Shown one piece after another: positions 59,401-64,000 of a stretch of 64,000 nucleotides of DNA. The notes beneath the pieces are model-generated. The model made no database searches. It had not been told where the DNA came from and saw only the letters and a list, made by a program, of their open reading frames with translations. The translations under genes were made by a program, and so were the position numbers. Location: contig JAJKFL010000007.1 in assembly GCA_021186555.1 (NCBI GenBank), forward strand, positions 27,268,677 to 27,332,676, in the 5' to 3' direction. Origin of the DNA: Reticulitermes speratus (lineage: Eukaryota > Arthropoda > Insecta > Blattodea > Rhinotermitidae). How positions within the stretch are numbered: the first letter of the stretch is position 1; the number at the start of each line of letters is the position of its first letter.

Positions 59401-62400
59401 TTTACTCACAGAGAAATAGCTCCTGGTACCCATTGAACGGGAGGCTGGGTTGACCTCAGATCTGGTCTGTACACTTTGGGAAAAAGACAAATATGTTTTC
59501 CTTGCCAGGAATCAAATCACATTTCCTTATTCATCCAGCCCATAGTCTATACTGACTGCACTATCACGGCTGCTTTAGCGCCATATTAAGGAATAAAATT
59601 AAAAATAAAATATATGGGCTTGAGCCTGATGATACAGTTTCAGTTGCAGAAATCCATTAGTGGTGAATGACATGAATGGTGAGTAGATAATGATTTGGAA
59701 GAACACATTCATCATCTGTTTCAGTCTACTAATGCTGACATTTGGCTGTAACAACTGAGGAAAACCGTGAAATACTTTAGTTTAATATTTATCAGCCCAG
59801 CTAAATCCTAACAGGTTATTTCCCAGTACAAGTTTACTGTATTACTGCAGCACTACCTTATACAGTATAAATAGTTAGCATGTGCTTTGTATTATGTACT
59901 TCTGCGTGTTTCTGTGTAGATTGCCTGGATTGTCATTATAAATATCGTTCTGCAAATACAGACAAGATGGATAATTGTTTGGTATTGTATGGAAATTATA
60001 TCAGTTGAGGTTTTCATGTTGGTAATGCTTCAAGCCATGGTCTTCTTGGTGACACCACCATACCAGACTGTGTAATTTCATAGCCCTTTAAACCACAATA
60101 TGTATGGAAACCACTTTTTGCTCTACTTTATTTCACTGCCACATATGTTTCAGTGAGGCATTAACAAAATGTTTGAACTGATTATGGATGGCTCTGATGT
60201 TCACATTACTTATAGGCCCAAACATTTTCAGGTAACAGCTCAGGGGCAGGTTATCGGAGCAGTGGTAGCTGTTGACCAGTGGACAGCTCATCATGCAGCC
60301 AAACTTGTCAAAGTGGAATACAAGGGCCTGGAACCAGTGATAATTACTCTTGAGGTGAAGAGGCTTTTTGTGTTTCTAAGATGGTGACAAGACACACTTA
60401 AAGTGTCTGTCCTCCTTACTTTCCTACATACACAGTCATTACTGCAAAGAAAAGTGATCTGAAAACTTCAAAACATTCTTGGCAACAAGGTACATTCATG
60501 CTTCTGTGGTTCTAACAGAAGAGGGAACATCAGATTTTACACTGTATACTAGTAGTTTGCTTATTTCTTGATATAACAGCATGTACTTCATTTATTTCTT
60601 AACAAATATCTATAGCTGATGATACTGTAAAACTGATATGTGAATAGTCTAAATAAGAACAGATGAAAAACAAATTTAAAATACACAAAAGTTGTGTAAT
60701 CATTTTGAGCATTATGGTAGCCAAGAAGGAAGTTTACCTGCAGGAGGGTGAGTGTCTCTTAAACACTACTAGGCAACACAAGCATTGAAATATTAACAAA
60801 CTGTATCATATCGATTGCATGTTATATTAATTTAACCCTCTGACAGTTACTGCAACACTTATTTTCTAGCTTACTGACACCAAATATGGTCTGTGCACAA
60901 AATGTTTTTCTCTGTACTTAAAATGATTCATCTTGTACTGTGCAAAGTTGTGATCGCACTACATGAATAACTAAACCCATGAAGCACAGTTTTCTTGAGA
61001 AGCTGCTAGTTCCTCAACTGGTCAGAAATTCCTTGCATTTTATGTAATCAAGATCCATTACTATTTTTAAAATAACATGCTGGCTGTCCATATCCTGAAC
61101 CAGATTAATCCAACCCACACCCTCTGGCCTACTTCTTTGCTTATGTCTTTGTGTCTGTCTGTCTTTGCATACATCTGGTGCCTGAAGAGTTCAAGGGTGT
61201 TCAACCAACAGATCAAGTTACCAAAAAATACAATCAATAATTTAGCTGATTAGCTAGTTAGTTATCAGTGACAGTATTGTTTTCAGGATGCAATTCAGAA
61301 GAAATCGTTCTTTCCTGGATGTCCCAAAGAAATATGTCGAGGAGATGTGGAAGCAGCTTTAAAAAATGCTGACCACATTGTAACAGGAGAAGCTCGAATG
61401 GGTGGACAAGAACACTTCTACTTGGAAACTCATTGTACAATTGCAGTTCCAAAGGGTGAAGATGATGAGATGGAGATATTTTGTTCTACGCAGAATCCAA
61501 CAGAAACTCAGGTTTAAATCAATGCAGTTCTACTATTGCCTTTATGTACTACAAACTGACATTGTGTGTGTGGCAATAGTACTATGGAAGATTATAGAAT
61601 TTTTGTGTAGAAATATTTTGGAATGTAGTACCTTGAAAGGCAGAGGTGGAGATGAGAGAATAATATTAAAATGGACCTGATGAACATAGATTGTAAAGAA
61701 ATGGATTTTGATGGAAAACATTATGTGAAAATGTGAGCTGGATTTAACTGTCTCACAGCATGTTTCAATTTTAGTCTTTTCTGAGCAGAGTGTTGAACCT
61801 TTAGATTGTTTACAAAACAGGGAATGTCTTTATCCATCATCAGCTACTCAAGGAAGTAATTTAACCATGTAGTTACACTTCTCTATTGCAGAGAGTAATA
61901 GCAGACGTTCTTGGAATTAAGAGTAACCGAGTTGTTTGTCGAGTGAAGCGAATGGGTGGAGGTTTTGGCGGTAAGGAGACTCGCTCTCTGGTCCTTTGTG
62001 TTCCTGTAGCAGTGGCAGCTTACAAGTAAGTTCTGCTAAGTTCTCATCCTTTGTATAGATATTGGGTGTGAAAACCATAAGACCCATGTTGATACACAGC
62101 AATGAAAATCATATTCATTGCTTCACTGTTCTGTCTACCGACATAATGGTGACACATAGTGATCATGAGTGGTTACCCACTTAGGCATCATATTTATGTT
62201 TATGCTGTTTTGACCAGTCACAGTTTGACAGTAACTGCGTTACATACCAGTCAGAATTCATCTCCATTCCTACATAAATGTTTCATAATACTCCAAAACA
62301 TTGCATGCTTTTACCATTTGAGTGCTGTGCTATAACCAAAAGACTGTACAGTGAAACTGGAACCATGTGAAAACCAGAGGGTTCATATAACTTTCTAAAT

Positions 62401-62870
62401 TCAGGTTAAATCACCCTGTTCGGTGCATGCTGGACAGAGATGAAGATATGATGGTGTCTGGAACACGTCATCCATTCCTCGGAAAATACAAAGTTGGCTT
62501 TACAAAGGAGGGAAAGATTACAGCTTGTGACATTGAGATATACAATAATGGTGGTCATACTTTGGATTTGTCTGGACCTGTAAGTGGAGTAATTGGTTCA
62601 ATTTTTGGATTTTCTTGTTCAATTTTTCCAGTATTCGCAGGTTAGAAGTACTGTATTCATCTCTTACATTCCTTGCAGGTTTTGGAGAGAGCCATGTTCC
62701 ATTTTGAAAATGCATATTATATTCCAAATGTTAGAGTTCGAGGTTATATCTGTAAGACCAATCTGCCATCCAACACTGCATTCAGAGGATTTGGAGGACC
62801 ACAGGGAATGTTTTTTGGAGAGAATATGATAAGAGAAATTGCATCATATTTGAACAAGGATCCACTTGAA
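32658..62870 (+). CDS. Xdh: Xanthine dehydrogenase (partial, C-terminal exons beyond window)
   Basis: Cytosolic/peroxisomal molybdo-flavoenzyme that oxidises hypoxanthine to xanthine and urate with NAD+. Twenty exons join in frame (2904 nt, about 968 of roughly 1350 residues): 32658-32717, 41191-41248, 42866-42962, 43669-43904, 45535-45800, 46332-46473, 47560-47727, 49535-49611, 50414-50507, 50837-50949, 51893-52077, 53825-53938, 54700-54844, 58040-58115, 58997-59220, 60232-60354, 61287-61511, 61892-62025, 62405-62579, 62679-62870. [2Fe-2S] ligands are Cys49/54/57/79 and Cys119/122/154/156. FAD is bound by IVGGNTEIG, and the NAD-site FFIGYRR and [11 protein letters not shown] are present. The Mo-site Gln of STQN, the Glu of GGGFGGKE, the Arg of VLERAMF and the Arg of TAFRGFGG are kept; the GGKE Glu and LERA Arg favour XDH over aldehyde oxidase. 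The terminal catalytic Glu domain lies past 64000. Confidence 0.95.
32910..33727. mobile_element. hAT-like element, disrupted, with nested MITE
   Basis: Starts CAGGGCCGGCCCGAGACAT, ends (inverted) CAGGACCGGAC. The left-end sequence through TTTGGCGCCCCTT occurs twice, at 32910 and 33469, on either side of the nested MITE (32972-33454). No transposase frame is left. Confidence 0.6.
32972..33454. mobile_element. hAT-like MITE, copy 2
   Basis: CAGGTGCGCACCCAGAATTT at the left end and its complement (ATTCTGAGTGCGCACCTG) at the right. Carries a poly-G run and GGCTATATATAATTT. An 8-bp target repeat is not evident at this copy. Confidence 0.7.
34146..34354. mobile_element. Foldback element, relative of 5889-6110
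   Basis: TCTTCTGGGATGTTACGCAG at left is mirrored by TAACATTCCAGAAGAGCG at right, with GGTAGTTACCGACGTTTC arms. Followed by TGGCGGAAGCCTGAAATCAC, as at the 5889 copy. Confidence 0.8.
34560..34760 (+). mobile_element. LINE (RTE-like) 3' remnant
   Basis: AATATTAAAATGGATCTTCA, GATTGGAGTCATCTGG and AGAATTTCTTGACCAGTTGA follow the order of the family's 3' end. No open frame survives. Confidence 0.6.
35808..35985. mobile_element. Foldback element, ~90-nt arms
   Basis: GAAAGCCGGCTCTGTTTCCG on the left mirrors CGGAAGTAGAGCCGGCTTCC on the right, and the centre is ACTGGGCCCAGT. The right end carries CTGAAAA...GGAAG...CTTCC-GAAAC, a hammerhead-like layout. Confidence 0.75.
36126..36683 (+). mobile_element. 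LINE copy with 5' inversion and 61-bp flanking repeats
   Basis: Plus frame gives [20 protein letters not shown] and, after a frameshift, [20 protein letters not shown] to [16 protein letters not shown] and [16 protein letters not shown] with a stop near 36620. The preceding 36187-36287 reads on the minus strand as [20 protein letters not shown] to KIDQKYLES, the segment that should lie upstream. Direct repeats 36126-36186 and 36623-36683 differ at two positions. Confidence 0.85.
36720..37000 (-). mobile_element. LINE 3' remnant
   Basis: Minus strand shows [15 protein letters not shown] and the eroded [19 protein letters not shown] end of an insect LINE. Several stops; 5' truncated. Confidence 0.55.
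37110..37365 (-). mobile_element. tRNA-Leu-like SINE family B, minus copy
   Basis: Minus strand: GGCCGTGCGGTCTAAGGCGT (Leu A-box-like), GGATTGTGGGATCGAATCC, CATGGATGTCTGTCTCTTGT and a poly-A tail (T-run 37111-37124 on plus). Confidence 0.85.
37980..38125 (-). mobile_element. LINE (RTE-like) 3' end
   Basis: Minus strand reads CTCAGGATAGGGACAGGTGG, GGGGAATTTCTCGACTAGCT and an end in GTTAGTTATAG, the same 3' end as the plus copy at 41668-42048. Confidence 0.7.
38130..38285 (-). mobile_element. SINE family C fragment
   Basis: Partial copy with TCGCGGAGGTAAAGCGGCC, CATCTAGCGTCGAGGTTAAA and a CTTTACTTTTACC tail on the minus strand. The head is missing. Confidence 0.6.
39408..39784. mobile_element. 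hAT-like MITE, copy 3, with perfect 8-bp target repeat
   Basis: 377 bp, CAGAGGCGCTCC at left and GGGTGCGCACCTG at right, flanked by CTCTGTAC at 39400-39407 and 39785-39792. Opposite orientation to the other copies. An 8-bp duplication fits the hAT superfamily. Confidence 0.85.
40014..40063 (+). ncRNA. Hammerhead-ribozyme-like module, degenerate core
   Basis: TAGACCC (40014-40020) and GGGTCTA (40057-40063) form a 7-bp stem I around TTAAAGA, a short AAG/CTT stem and GAAACGTC (40048-40055). The core deviates from CTGANGA at two positions. Confidence 0.3.
41191..41248 (+). CDS. Xdh: Xdh exon 2
   Basis: 58 nt, [19 protein letters not shown] plus one base. Acceptor acttttgcag. The conserved DPE.TLL.YLR helix identifies it. 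The exon ends at 41248 just before GTATCCTTC, a U12-type 5' splice site, not the usual GTAAGT. Confidence 0.88.
41364..42290 (+). repeat. Repeat family A, copy 3 (split by a LINE)
   Basis: GCGTTCGCGTAACACTGTTA, TTTGATTTTCTCTACAAATT and TGGACGGATAGACAGACATG follow the family order; interrupted at 41668-42048. A (GT)16-type run occupies its left part. Confidence 0.7.
41668..42048 (+). mobile_element. LINE (RTE-like) 3' fragment, precise insertion
   Basis: Plus frame includes [20 protein letters not shown] and [16 protein letters not shown]. It ends in TTAGTTAGTTAG and is flanked by the 12-bp repeat AGAAGAATTAAG. A 5'-truncated retrotransposition into repeat family A; one of the freshest copies here. 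Confidence 0.85.
42866..42962 (+). CDS. Xdh: Xdh exon 3 (2Fe-2S domain; start uncertain by 3 nt)
   Basis: Encodes (L)[19 protein letters not shown] and on to RGKLT, with three of four cluster cysteines. No in-frame AG precedes it. Starting at 42866 (after ...TTCTG) restores the family's K-L-R-L-C-G-T-K. Starting at 42869 (after ...GTAC) gives K-C-L-C and loses one residue. The 3' end abuts GTATCCTTT, a second U12-type donor. Confidence 0.8.
42963..43668 (+). other. Xdh intron 3, U12-type
   Basis: Starts GTATCCTTT (perfect U12 5' site), has a CACCTTAAC branch-like word (43654-43662) and ends CTGAAAG. The branch A to AG distance of 7 nt is short. The interior is AT/T-rich with no element identified. 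Confidence 0.75.
43669..43904 (+). CDS. Xdh: Xdh exon 4 (both 2Fe-2S domains)
   Basis: 236 nt, (T)[16 protein letters not shown] to DMEVAFQ plus a split Gly. Contains [18 protein letters not shown] and [14 protein letters not shown] (Cys119, Cys122). Acceptor ctgaaag lies 7 nt after a U12-like branch site; donor gtgatt. Confidence 0.93.
43905..45534. other. Xdh intron 4
   Basis: Holds SINE C fragment 44080-44165 and a fuller SINE C at 44199-44463. The rest is AT-rich. Confidence 0.6.
44199..44463 (+). mobile_element. SINE family C with intact B-box
   Basis: GGGGTGACGTAGTCAGTACA head and a GGTTCGATTCCTGGAGGGG B-box. The body ends in ACAACTTTACCTTTTG. Good reference copy for the family. Confidence 0.85.
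45535..45800 (+). CDS. Xdh: Xdh exon 5 (end of 2Fe-2S domain, linker)
   Basis: 266 nt, (G)[15 protein letters not shown] to EPIFPPELK. Acceptor tatattacag, donor gtatgt. LCRC supplies the last two cluster cysteines (154, 156). The Asn/Gly-rich stretch is the flexible linker before the FAD domain. Confidence 0.94.
45801..46331. other. Xdh intron 5
   Basis: 530 bp, no recognisable element. Confidence 0.5.
46332..46473 (+). CDS. Xdh: Xdh exon 6 (FAD domain)
   Basis: 142 nt, [23 protein letters not shown] to NTEI plus a split Gly. Acceptor gacttgcag, donor gtatgt. TWYRPT..EEL and [10 protein letters not shown] are the FAD diphosphate-binding signature. Confidence 0.94.
46474..47559. other. Xdh intron 6
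   Basis: Contains a minus-strand SINE C copy (46628-46858). The remainder is featureless AT-rich DNA. Confidence 0.6.
46628..46858 (-). mobile_element. SINE family C, minus copy
   Basis: Plus strand shows TAAGGTAAAGGTAATGTTGT at the tail end, then CCATGAAGGCATATAGAGGA, TATCCCAGGGAAGGAAGCC and a decayed head near GGAAGCAGGGATAATGTAGT on minus. Confidence 0.7.
47560..47727 (+). CDS. Xdh: Xdh exon 7 (FAD domain)
   Basis: 168 nt, (G)[15 protein letters not shown] to IESQP plus one base. Acceptor ccattgcag, donor gtaaaa. Matches the VEVKFK...YP.LI..T strand and AAVTLNDME helix of XDH. Confidence 0.93.
47728..49534. other. Xdh intron 7
   Basis: AT-rich with a minus-strand LINE remnant at 48628-49190. 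Confidence 0.6.
48628..49190 (-). mobile_element. LINE ORF2 C-terminal remnant
   Basis: Minus strand, through frameshifts, reads the '[19 protein letters not shown]' region, then [16 protein letters not shown] and [10 protein letters not shown], ending near AKTHKEL. A typical non-LTR retrotransposon C-terminus; decayed and 5' truncated. Confidence 0.7.
49535..49611 (+). CDS. Xdh: Xdh exon 8 (FAD domain)
   Basis: 77 nt, (E)[25 protein letters not shown]. Acceptor acattttag, donor gtaagt. [10 protein letters not shown] is a near-invariant XDH block next to the flavin. Confidence 0.94.
49612..50413. other. Xdh intron 8
   Basis: Holds a hammerhead-like module (49823-49862, minus) and the 60-bp minisatellite. 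Confidence 0.6.
49885..50330. repeat. 60-bp minisatellite, about 7 copies
   Basis: Unit TTAACCACCTTTTCATAGGA plus ACCTGCTAGGCTAGGACTGA plus GCAGTACGCTCTGCCAACATG, about 60-61 bp. The last two units are the most diverged. It ends about 85 nt before the exon 9 acceptor. Confidence 0.95.
50414..50507 (+). CDS. Xdh: Xdh exon 9 (FAD domain)
   Basis: 94 nt, [19 protein letters not shown] to ELRSK plus one base. Acceptor gtgttacag, donor gtcgaa (weak). GGNI.T.SPISD.NP is the classic FAD-binding block. Confidence 0.94.
50508..50836. other. Xdh intron 9
   Basis: Short intron, nothing recognisable. Confidence 0.5.
50837..50949 (+). CDS. Xdh: Xdh exon 10 (FAD/NAD domain)
   Basis: 113 nt, (E)[19 protein letters not shown] to IPYTKE. 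Acceptor atttttcag, donor gtatgt. FF.GYR(R/K) includes the aromatic residue that lines the NAD+ site in dehydrogenase-type enzymes. Confidence 0.93.
50950..51892. other. Xdh intron 10
   Basis: AT-rich, nothing recognisable. Confidence 0.5.
51893..52077 (+). CDS. Xdh: Xdh exon 11 (FAD/NAD domain)
   Basis: 185 nt, [21 protein letters not shown] to KLIG plus a split Lys. Acceptor cacttacag, donor gtaagt. YKQA.RRDDDIA and AFGGMAP are XDH signatures. Confidence 0.95.
52446..52543. repeat. Hairpin, 35-nt arms
   Basis: ACATATGTAAGTTTTTTACC at the left is mirrored by GGTAAAAAACTTACATATGT at the right, with CAGTGCACA/TTGTGCAGTGG inner pairing and a loop of about 26 nt. Function unknown. Confidence 0.8.
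52868..53703 (+). mobile_element. Tigger/pogo-like DNA transposon, internally deleted, keeps CENP-B-type HTH
   Basis: 836 bp. Left end CAGGTAGTTCTCGTTTTACG and right end (inverted) CAGGTAGTTCTCGTTTTACA; TA repeats at 52866-52867 and 53704-53705. Inside, an 83-aa frame (53123-53374) has [40 protein letters not shown] and NADRIKES, the psq/CENP-B N-terminal DNA-binding domain of Tigger transposases. The catalytic DDE part is absent, so the element is non-autonomous. Confidence 0.92.
53825..53938 (+). CDS. Xdh: Xdh exon 12 (end of FAD domain)
   Basis: 114 nt, (K)[17 protein letters not shown] to RRSLSL plus a split Ser. Acceptor gttttatag, donor gtacag. Contains APGGMI.YRR.L, the conserved end of the CO-dehydrogenase flavoprotein C-terminal fold. 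Confidence 0.93.
53939..54699. other. Xdh intron 12
   Basis: Ends with a decayed LINE-like stretch (about 54370-54560; [16 protein letters not shown] resembles the family's 'DLKETGCEGVDW'). Confidence 0.5.
54700..54844 (+). CDS. Xdh: Xdh exon 13 (inter-domain linker)
   Basis: 145 nt, (S)[17 protein letters not shown] to SSQYFQV. Acceptor attgttgcag, donor gtaaat. SLFFK.YL opens the helix; the rest is the variable connector to the molybdopterin domain. Confidence 0.9.
55758..55889. repeat. 132-bp loop-less palindrome
   Basis: Two 66-nt arms meet at CGATGCATCG (centre 55823/55824) and match at 64 of 66 positions. Nearly perfect, hence young or maintained. Possible foldback MITE or hairpin-RNA source. 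Confidence 0.92.
55974..56018 (+). ncRNA. Hammerhead-ribozyme-like module (most complete copy)
   Basis: Order: GTCTCC (stem I, 5'), CAGATGA, T, GATCT-loop-AGATC (stem II), GAAAC, AT, GT, T, GGGGAT (stem I, 3'; 6 pairs counting two G-U). The core needs CTGANGA; here position 4 is A, and an extra T precedes stem II. Architecture is suggestive; activity is doubtful. Confidence 0.35.
57070..57352. mobile_element. Foldback element with ~130-nt arms
   Basis: TTGTTTAAAGTAATTAATAT at the left is mirrored by ATATTAATTACTTTAAACAA at the right; inner arms carry GTACACTTTTTACAAG and its complement. Each arm has a hammerhead-like core; the right one (CTGAAGA...GAAA, from 57248) is the better kept. Confidence 0.85.
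58040..58115 (+). CDS. Xdh: Xdh exon 14 (start of Mo domain)
   Basis: 76 nt, [25 protein letters not shown] plus a split Gly. Acceptor atgttccag, donor gtaaat. VGRP..H..A.KQATGEA is the standard entry to the molybdenum-binding half. Confidence 0.93.
58116..58996. other. Xdh intron 14
   Basis: Holds a hammerhead-like module (58765-58803, minus); otherwise AT-rich. Confidence 0.5.
58997..59220 (+). CDS. Xdh: Xdh exon 15 (Mo domain)
   Basis: 224 nt, (G)[17 protein letters not shown] to [10 protein letters not shown]. Acceptor ctgattcag, donor gtaagt. EAVY.DD.P....LYL..VLST.AHA and HDDQVFA match XDH. Confidence 0.95.
59221..60231. other. Xdh intron 15
   Basis: Contains a minus-strand SINE C copy (59283-59580). 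Confidence 0.6.
59283..59580 (-). mobile_element. SINE family C, minus copy
   Basis: Plus strand shows TAAAGTAAAGTGAAGTTTTC (tail side), CCATGAATGTATATGAAGGA, TACCCATTGAACGGGAGGC and a decayed GGAATCAAATCACATTTCC B-box region. Confidence 0.75.
60232..60354 (+). CDS. Xdh: Xdh exon 16 (Mo domain)
   Basis: 41 codons, [17 protein letters not shown] to EPVIITLE. Acceptor cattttcag, donor gtgaag. GQ.IGAVVA...A..AA.LVKVEYE.L.PVI is the family pattern. Confidence 0.94.
60355..61286. other. Xdh intron 16
   Basis: Has a minus-strand LINE 3' end (about 60985-61150; TCAGGATATGGACAGCC on minus) and is otherwise AT-rich. Confidence 0.55.
61287..61511 (+). CDS. Xdh: Xdh exon 17 (Mo domain)
   Basis: 75 codons, [16 protein letters not shown] to TQNPTETQ. 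Acceptor ttgttttcag, donor gtttaa (weak). Contains [11 protein letters not shown] and STQN, whose Gln corresponds to the Mo-ligating-pocket Gln767 of bovine XDH. Confidence 0.94.
61512..61891. other. Xdh intron 17
   Basis: Mostly a decayed plus-strand LINE 3' end (about 61640-61865; GGTGGAGATGAGAGAATAAT, AAAATGGACCTGATGAACAT). Confidence 0.55.
61892..62025 (+). CDS. Xdh: Xdh exon 18 (Mo active site)
   Basis: 134 nt, [20 protein letters not shown] to AVAAY plus a split Lys. Acceptor tctattgcag, donor gtaagt. [13 protein letters not shown] carries the Phe798, Gly799 and Glu802 equivalents. Glu802 is typical of XDH and replaced in aldehyde oxidases. Confidence 0.95.
62026..62404. other. Xdh intron 18
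   Basis: Short AT-rich intron, nothing recognisable. Confidence 0.5.
62405..62579 (+). CDS. Xdh: Xdh exon 19 (Mo domain)
   Basis: 175 nt, (K)[19 protein letters not shown] to DLSGP. Acceptor taaattcag, donor gtaagt. [13 protein letters not shown].(I/V).GTRHPFL.KYKVGF is near-invariant; here the usual GRP is NHP. Confidence 0.95.
62679..62870 (+). CDS. Xdh: Xdh exon 20 (Mo active site), last visible exon
   Basis: 64 codons, [20 protein letters not shown] to NKDPLE. Acceptor attccttgcag, donor gtaagt. Holds the Arg880 (LERA), Arg912 and Phe914 (TAFRGFGG) equivalents that position the purine substrate. Confidence 0.95.
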
Positions 62871-64000
62871 GTAAGTATCTACTGTAGTGCTAAATTTGTA
62901 TGTATGTTTCTAAAAATTTCATGGTAAAACTTGTTCTGGCAAGTATCCATTTATGCTGGTCATGTTAGGTTGTTGAGGAGAGAATATACATATTCTAAAT
63001 AATCACACAGAAATTCTATAGGCCTGTAAATAAAATGATCTAGAAATAAATATGGATACAACTAAATATATGAATATAGCCTGAAACTTAATCAGAATCA
63101 TATTCCTAATACAGGTAGGCTTGCATGTAATAAACCATTTGAGAATTTTTTAAAATTCAAGTATTGTAGAAAAATGTAACAAGTGTAGATGAGCTTCATA
63201 ATTAAATGAGGGGAAGAATACATTCTGAAACGTTCTTTGGACTGCGTGATGTTGAAGATGAAGGCGCTATGATCCTTTAAAATGTCATGAACTAAAAAAA
63301 AAAATCCCCCAGAGGACTTGAATTCTTAGCAACACCACTGTGAGAACTTCAGATCTTCAATTCTCTCTTTCTCTTTTATATTCAGTTTGAAAATTGTTGA
63401 AGATGAGGATGTAAACAGTAATCTAACAGTAATGATTTTTCCAGGTGTTGGTATGGGTATGAAACGTGGTCTTTTGCTGTAAGAGAAGCACGTGCATTAT
63501 AATTTGAAAACAGGAAAAGTTTATGTCAGGGAATAGTTTAGAATGTTATGTAATAATGAATGTCATCATTCATGCAGCTGACCTTGTATTATTAGGACAG
63601 TGAAATTTAGGATGCTGCAATGGCTGGGCATGTGCCTTTATAGAATTGGTGTAAAATTATTGCTGCTTTCAACATCATTCTTTTTAGTTGAGCTGTAGCA
63701 AAGACGTTAGACAGAGGAATCCAAGTATGGTGGATGCTGTTTCATTAAAACTGTAATTCAAAAGCAAATTCACTAACTCTAATGTAACAGACATTAATAC
63801 CTTGTGTGTCATGACTACAAAAATAGTATTAAAAAGTTCTAGTTAATACGCTTTGGACATGTTCTCTGATTTACACAATACTCATTGGACAGAAAAATGT
63901 TTTTATATGCCACCATTGCCAGATGCTTATTTTCCTACACATCATTTTATTGCATTTTATCCACTTTTCCATTTGTGAATATAGTAGAATGTGCTATTTT
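62871..64000. other. Xdh intron 20, running off the window
   Basis: No exon that continues DPLE...NLYK.GD was found here, so the remaining Mo-domain exons lie beyond 64000. AT-rich, no named repeat. Confidence 0.6.

Noticed and set aside
32658-62870. Aldehyde oxidase in place of xanthine dehydrogenase
   Set aside because: The Glu in GGGFGGKE, the Arg in VLERAMF and the NAD-site motifs FFIGYRR and [11 protein letters not shown] match XDH, not aldehyde oxidase.
63421-63480. Possible next Xdh exon after CCAG at 63444
   Set aside because: The frame stops after a few codons and lacks the expected NLYK/GD motif.

Overview
The window is insect nuclear DNA: AT-rich, intron-rich and packed with degraded transposons. 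Both genes read on the + strand and both run off the window. The GABA-B receptor has features of the insect-type subtype 3. The LINE, SINE and hAT-like debris resembles that of large blattodean genomes (cockroach or termite), but that placement rests on memory of repeat families and is uncertain.

Region 1 (about 821-30765) holds the 3' part of a metabotropic GABA-B receptor gene, best matched to subtype 3 (GABA-B-R3). I resolved 15 coding exons. They give 1147 codons plus a stop that join without a frame break: most of the ligand-binding lobe, all seven membrane segments, a cytoplasmic coiled coil and a long serine-rich tail in one final exon. The signal peptide and first exons lie upstream. 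The introns carry SINEs, foldbacks, LINE scraps and a roughly 1.3-kb, 38-bp minisatellite with 228-bp higher-order duplications.

Region 2 (30766-32657) is a 1.9-kb intergenic stretch: the receptor 3' flank, then a probable promoter with TATA-like, E-box and GATA motifs.

Region 3 (32658 to beyond the end) is a xanthine dehydrogenase gene (Xdh, rosy homologue). It starts at a clear ATG and I resolved 20 exons (about 968 codons). They cover the two 2Fe-2S domains, the FAD domain and the first half of the molybdopterin domain. The C-terminal part, including the catalytic glutamate, lies past the window. Intron 1 is 8.5 kb and full of mobile elements. Introns 2 and 3 carry minor-spliceosome (U12-type) signals, and intron 2 has no AG at any acceptor that keeps the frame.

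The two genes have unrelated jobs (neuronal signalling; purine, uric acid and pterin metabolism), and nothing suggests joint function. The most interesting non-coding signals are the U12-type intron pair in Xdh, a recurrent hammerhead-ribozyme-like module at more than ten loci, a LINE copy with 5' inversion and 61-bp flanking repeats, an internally deleted Tigger/pogo element that keeps its DNA-binding domain, and a loop-less 132-bp palindrome. I see no CRISPR, operon or prokaryotic content.
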